Assembly (NCBI GenBank): GCA_031425035.1
Contig: JANPIN010000052.1
Location: 4,815 to 68,814 of the forward strand
Origin: M3007 sp031425035
GTDB taxonomy: Bacteria; Bacteroidota; Bacteroidia; Chitinophagales; Saprospiraceae
Reading direction: 5' to 3'
DNA length: 64,000 nt
Positions 62,101-64,000 of the stretch are shown here, one piece after another. A model generated the notes under the pieces. That model was not told where the DNA came from. It worked only from the letters and a program-made list of their open reading frames with translations, and ran no database searches. Both the position numbers and the translations under genes were made by a program. Positions within the stretch are counted from its first letter, which is position 1. The number at the start of each line of letters is the position of its first letter.

Positions 62101-64000
62101 GACCAATGTATTGTGCAGGGGAGCCAGCACGGGCAGCGCGACCATCGTGGCTGCCGGCGGTACGCCCAACTACAGTTATTTGTGGCCCGCAGCTGCGGGT
62201 AGCCAGACTACCGCTACCGGCACCGGACTGGCTGCTGGCTCGTACATCGTTACGGCCACGGATGCGCACGGCTGTACAGCCACCGTTACCGTGACCATTA
62301 CCCAGCCGGCATTGGCTTTGACGGTAGCGGTGTCCGGAGTAAACGTAAGTTGCGGCGGTACCAATAACGGCAGCGCCACGGCGGCGCCGACCGGTGGTAC
62401 ACCCGGTTATACTTATTTCTGGAGTACGGGTGCTTTGACCGCTACGGCCAGTAATCTGGGAGTGGGCACTTATACCGTTACCGTTACGGACCAAAATGGC
62501 TGTACGGTGGTATCCAATGTAGTTATTGGCCAGAATACGGGTTCGGTGGTCTATAAACTAACCCTTGATCCGGATGGTCAAACCTATCGCGTTTCTTTCA
62601 ACAGTTCCATTGCTTACAGTGGTCCTTTGGCGCGTATTACGGGCAGTACACAATTCACTTTAGTCTTCCCAGATCCCGATGGCACCGGTCCGGCAGTCAT
62701 CCAATTGGCCAATGTGACTTCCCTGACCGCTCTGAATATGACTTTTACCCAGTTGAACAGCCCGCCCGAGAATCCGGGTTCCGACTACACGTTTTTTGCG
62801 CCGGATAATGCGGGTAGTTATACGGTGTTTAATATTCCGGCTAATACCGATATCGCCTTGTTTACTTTTAAAATTCCGGCTGGTTGTACCGGCAACATCT
62901 CCTTGTATGATAACTATGCCGATCCGTTAAATGGGGACCCCAATATCAGCGGGGACAATAGTTTTAAAGTATTGGGCGGCGGAAATGCCAACCTGTATTG
63001 CAATAATGGCACGGGACCGGTGGCTTGTTCCACCTGCCTGTTGTCGAATATTACGATTGTTCCAACCCAGGTTACCTGCTTTGGGGGGTCAAACGGTAGC
63101 GCAACTGCGATTCCCGCTGACGGTACGCCACAATACAGTTATCTGTGGTCAAATGGGGCAACTACGCAAACGGCCAGTAATTTGACTGCCGGTACTTATA
63201 CGGTGACCATTACCGACGGGGTAGGGTGTACGGGAACGGCCAGCGTAACGATTACGCAGCCACCAATTCTGACGGTTTCGGCTGCACAGGTTAGCGCCGT
63301 AAGTTGTTTTGGCGGTGCCAACGGTTCAGCCAGCGCAACTACGGTTGGCGGCACGCCGGGTTATACCTATCAGTGGAGCAACGGGTCGACTGATCAAACC
63401 GCGACCGGCCTTGCGGCCGGCACTTATACCGTGACGGTTACTGATGCGAACAATTGCACAAAAACTGCCACGGCGACCATTACCCAGCCGGCTTCGGCGG
63501 TTACAGCCACCATTTCCGGCACGAACGTTTCCTGCTTTGGCGGAGCAAATGGTACGGCGACCGTGGTAGCCAGCGGCGGCACTCCCGGATACAGTTATTT
63601 GTGGAATAACGGTCAATCCATCGCTTCGATCAGCGGATTGACCGCCGGCGTGTATGAAGTGACGGTCACCGATTCTAAAGGCTGTACGGTAGTCAAACAA
63701 ATCACCATCACCGAACCGGCAGTGCTTACCGCTTCGATCACGGCGCAGACCAATGTGCTGTGCAACGGCGGCTCAACCGGTTCGGCCACGGTAACGGCAG
63801 TGGGTGGTACCATCGCCTACACGTACTTATGGAGTAATGCCCAGACTTCGGCTACAGCTACTAACCTCGCTGCCGGCACCTACACGGTGACGGTGACGGA
63901 CGCCAAAGGCTGTACGACAGTCACTTCGGCGACCATTACCCAACCGACAGCATTATTGGCTGAAATCATCAGCCAGGTGAACATCGGCTGCAACGGCGCC
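59150..64000 (+). CDS. Giant SprB-repeat adhesin, 3' end beyond window
   Basis: The frame is open from the ATG at 59,150 through the last base (1,617 codons, no stop). A signal peptide (MKRQLLLLLSPIALLVMLCV...SLQA) is followed by three super-repeats. Each has one beta module of about 170-190 residues (xYKLTLDPDG..YRVSFNSSVAYSG, PDPDGSGAG, NIPANTDIALFTFK, ADNSFKTLGGGNANLYC). It is followed by five SprB-type repeats of about 75 residues (TNVSCFGGTNGSATV, GGTPGYTYLWSNG, AGTYTVTVTDAKGCT, TITQP); the third set is cut in its fifth repeat. SprB-type repeats occur in gliding motility and surface adhesins exported by T9SS. The C-terminal sorting signal would lie outside the window. Its role in gliding or attachment is inference. 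Confidence 0.93.
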   Translation, partial: MKRQLLLLLSPIALLVMLCVSSLQATVTYKLVYNSVTQVYTVSLNSTVAYTGPQARIFPSTQITVVVPDPDGTGAGSFGVTNLTTLTTLNWGFSQLNSPPQNTTKDYLFFTPSNAGGYSPFNIPANTDINLFSFKAAQACMGTLYLYDNITDPLNANPNYNADNSIRIFGGGNVDLYTGNSSGPVSCPPCLLSNITAITTNVSCFNGTDGAGTVVAADGTPPYTYAWPASAGNQTTQTVSNLMAGTYVVTVNDSGGCIGTVTATITQPTQLTASASTLTNVMCFGGTNGSVTVAAGGGTPPYTLLWTGGSSNQTVTGLAAGTYTITVTDAKGCTITSSATVTQPAQSLSAGINASTNASCFGGTNGSATAAGSGGTTPYTYLWSNGQTAAMATGLAAGTYTVTITDAHNCTASATATITAPTVLTAVISAQTNVLCNGTATGSATISAAGGTIAYSYLWPVSAGSQTTATATNLPAGIYNATVTDGQGCTATATATITAPAAPLTTAISGVNVSCGGTNNGSATVTPAGGTPGYTYLWSTGALTATATNLGVGTYTVTVTDQNSCTAAASVVIGQNTGSVNYKLTLDPDGVTYRVSFNSSVAYSGSLARITGSTQFTLVFPDPDGSGAGVVQLANVTSLTSLDMDYTQLNSPPASPSRDYAFFAPTNAGAYTLFNIPANTDIALFTFKIPLGCSGSVYLFDNYADPLNSNQNISADNSFKTLGGGNANLYCNNATGPVACPLCALSNITAVTTNVSCFGGSTGAATIIAADGVPQYSYAWPASAGNQTTQTVTNLVAGTYTVTVTDGVGCTGTVAFTITQPPVLTAVASVVAPVLCNGAATGSVMVVIGGGTPGYSILWSNGSTDQTVTNLVAGTYTVTVTDSKSCTATASATVGQPAQPLSATITASINAGCAGGASGTATVTAGGGTGPFNYLWSNGQTNATATGLVAGIYTVTITDANNCTAMASVMITQPSVLTAVVGAQTNVLCRGASTGSATIVAAGGTPNYSYLWPAAAGSQTTATGTGLAAGSYIVTATDAHGCTATVTVTITQPALALTVAVSGVNVSCGGTNNGSATAAPTGGTPGYTYFWSTGALTATASNLGVGTYTVTVTDQNGCTVVSNVVIGQNTGSVVYKLTLDPDGQTYRVSFNSSIAYSGPLARITGSTQFTLVFPDPDGTGPAVIQLANVTSLTALNMTFTQLNSPPENPGSDYTFFAPDNAGSYTVFNIPANTDIALFTFKIPAGCTGNISLYDNYADPLNGDPNISGDNSFKVLGGGNANLYCNNGTGPVACSTCLLSNITIVPTQVTCFGGSNGSATAIPADGTPQYSYLWSNGATTQTASNLTAGTYTVTITDGVGCTGTASVTITQPPILTVSAAQVSAVSCFGGANGSASATTVGGTPGYTYQWSNGSTDQTATGLAAGTYTVTVTDANNCTKTATATITQPASAVTATISGTNVSCFGGANGTATVVASGGTPGYSYLWNNGQSIASISGLTAGVYEVTVTDSKGCTVVKQITITEPAVLTASITAQTNVLCNGGSTGSATVTAVGGTIAYTYLWSNAQTSATATNLAAGTYTVTVTDAKGCTTVTSATITQPTALLAEIISQVNIGCNGA
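59225..64000 (+). repeat. Super-repeat array: beta module plus five SprB repeats
   Basis: The first codons of the beta module fall at 59,225, 60,878 and 62,537, giving periods of 1,653 and 1,659 bp (551 and 553 codons). Copies 2 and 3 are much more alike than either is to copy 1. SprB stretches lie at roughly 59,730-60,877, 61,380-62,536 and 63,040-64,000. Confidence 0.9.

Overview
The window looks like chromosomal DNA of a Bacteroidota bacterium, probably of the Saprospiria/Chitinophagia part of the phylum (placement is inference). The indicators are a hybrid two-component sensor fused to an AraC domain, DUF5686 and DUF4833 proteins, a sphingolipid gene set, TonB C-terminal proteins with the Bacteroidota 'PQFPGG' signature, SprB-type adhesin repeats, a type IX secretion (T9SS) type A tail, and promoters of the Bacteroidota form TTG-N21-TAnnTTTG. 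No phage, transposase, CRISPR array or rRNA was seen.

Region 1 (1-12,055) is housekeeping. A 5'-truncated GH13 amylase, gamma-glutamyltransferase, a DUF2520 Rossmann protein and a FabH-type synthase run on the plus strand. A minus-strand run follows: odhB, an outer-membrane-type protein, a UbiA prenyltransferase, maf and a GT4 glycosyltransferase, with an SdiA-regulated-type protein and a HAD phosphatase upstream. Region 2 (12,289-24,738) has a two-domain M16 peptidase, an unusual telomere-like repeat inside an inverted repeat, four tandem secreted TonB_C paralogues, a thioester alpha-2-macroglobulin, a duplicated hairpin element and an alkyltransferase. Region 3 (24,801-31,228) holds a translationally coupled glycosyltransferase / membrane flippase-like / glycosyltransferase trio, convergent with a DUF5686-DUF4833 pair.

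Region 4 (31,574-36,859) is a minus-strand set: serine palmitoyltransferase, a GNAT-fold protein matching bacterial ceramide synthase, a CerR-like SDR reductase and PgpA. It follows a TetR gene with its own promoter; tRNA-Ala(GGC) lies beyond. I read this as a ceramide/sphingolipid cluster. Region 5 (36,952-44,902) has the hybrid sensor, an unrecognised helical protein and a 2.1-kb AT-rich stretch with two similar leader blocks, tiny ORFs and two strong terminators.

Region 6 (44,903-64,000, running off the end) is a secreted adhesin locus. It has a 4,418-residue mosaic protein (beta-helix, four LamG-like modules, two PKD-like domains, 21 Ig-like repeats, a duplicated calcium-type tail), a 278-residue T9SS protein, and a giant SprB-repeat protein built from roughly 553-residue super-repeats. 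Each super-repeat is one unrecognised beta module plus five SprB repeats. The 278-residue protein appears to carry a single copy of the same module.

Intergenic DNA contains several dispersed families: a 27-48-bp repeat at four loci, TGCGGAAT-type repeats at the 3' ends of two genes, and G/T-rich short-period islands.
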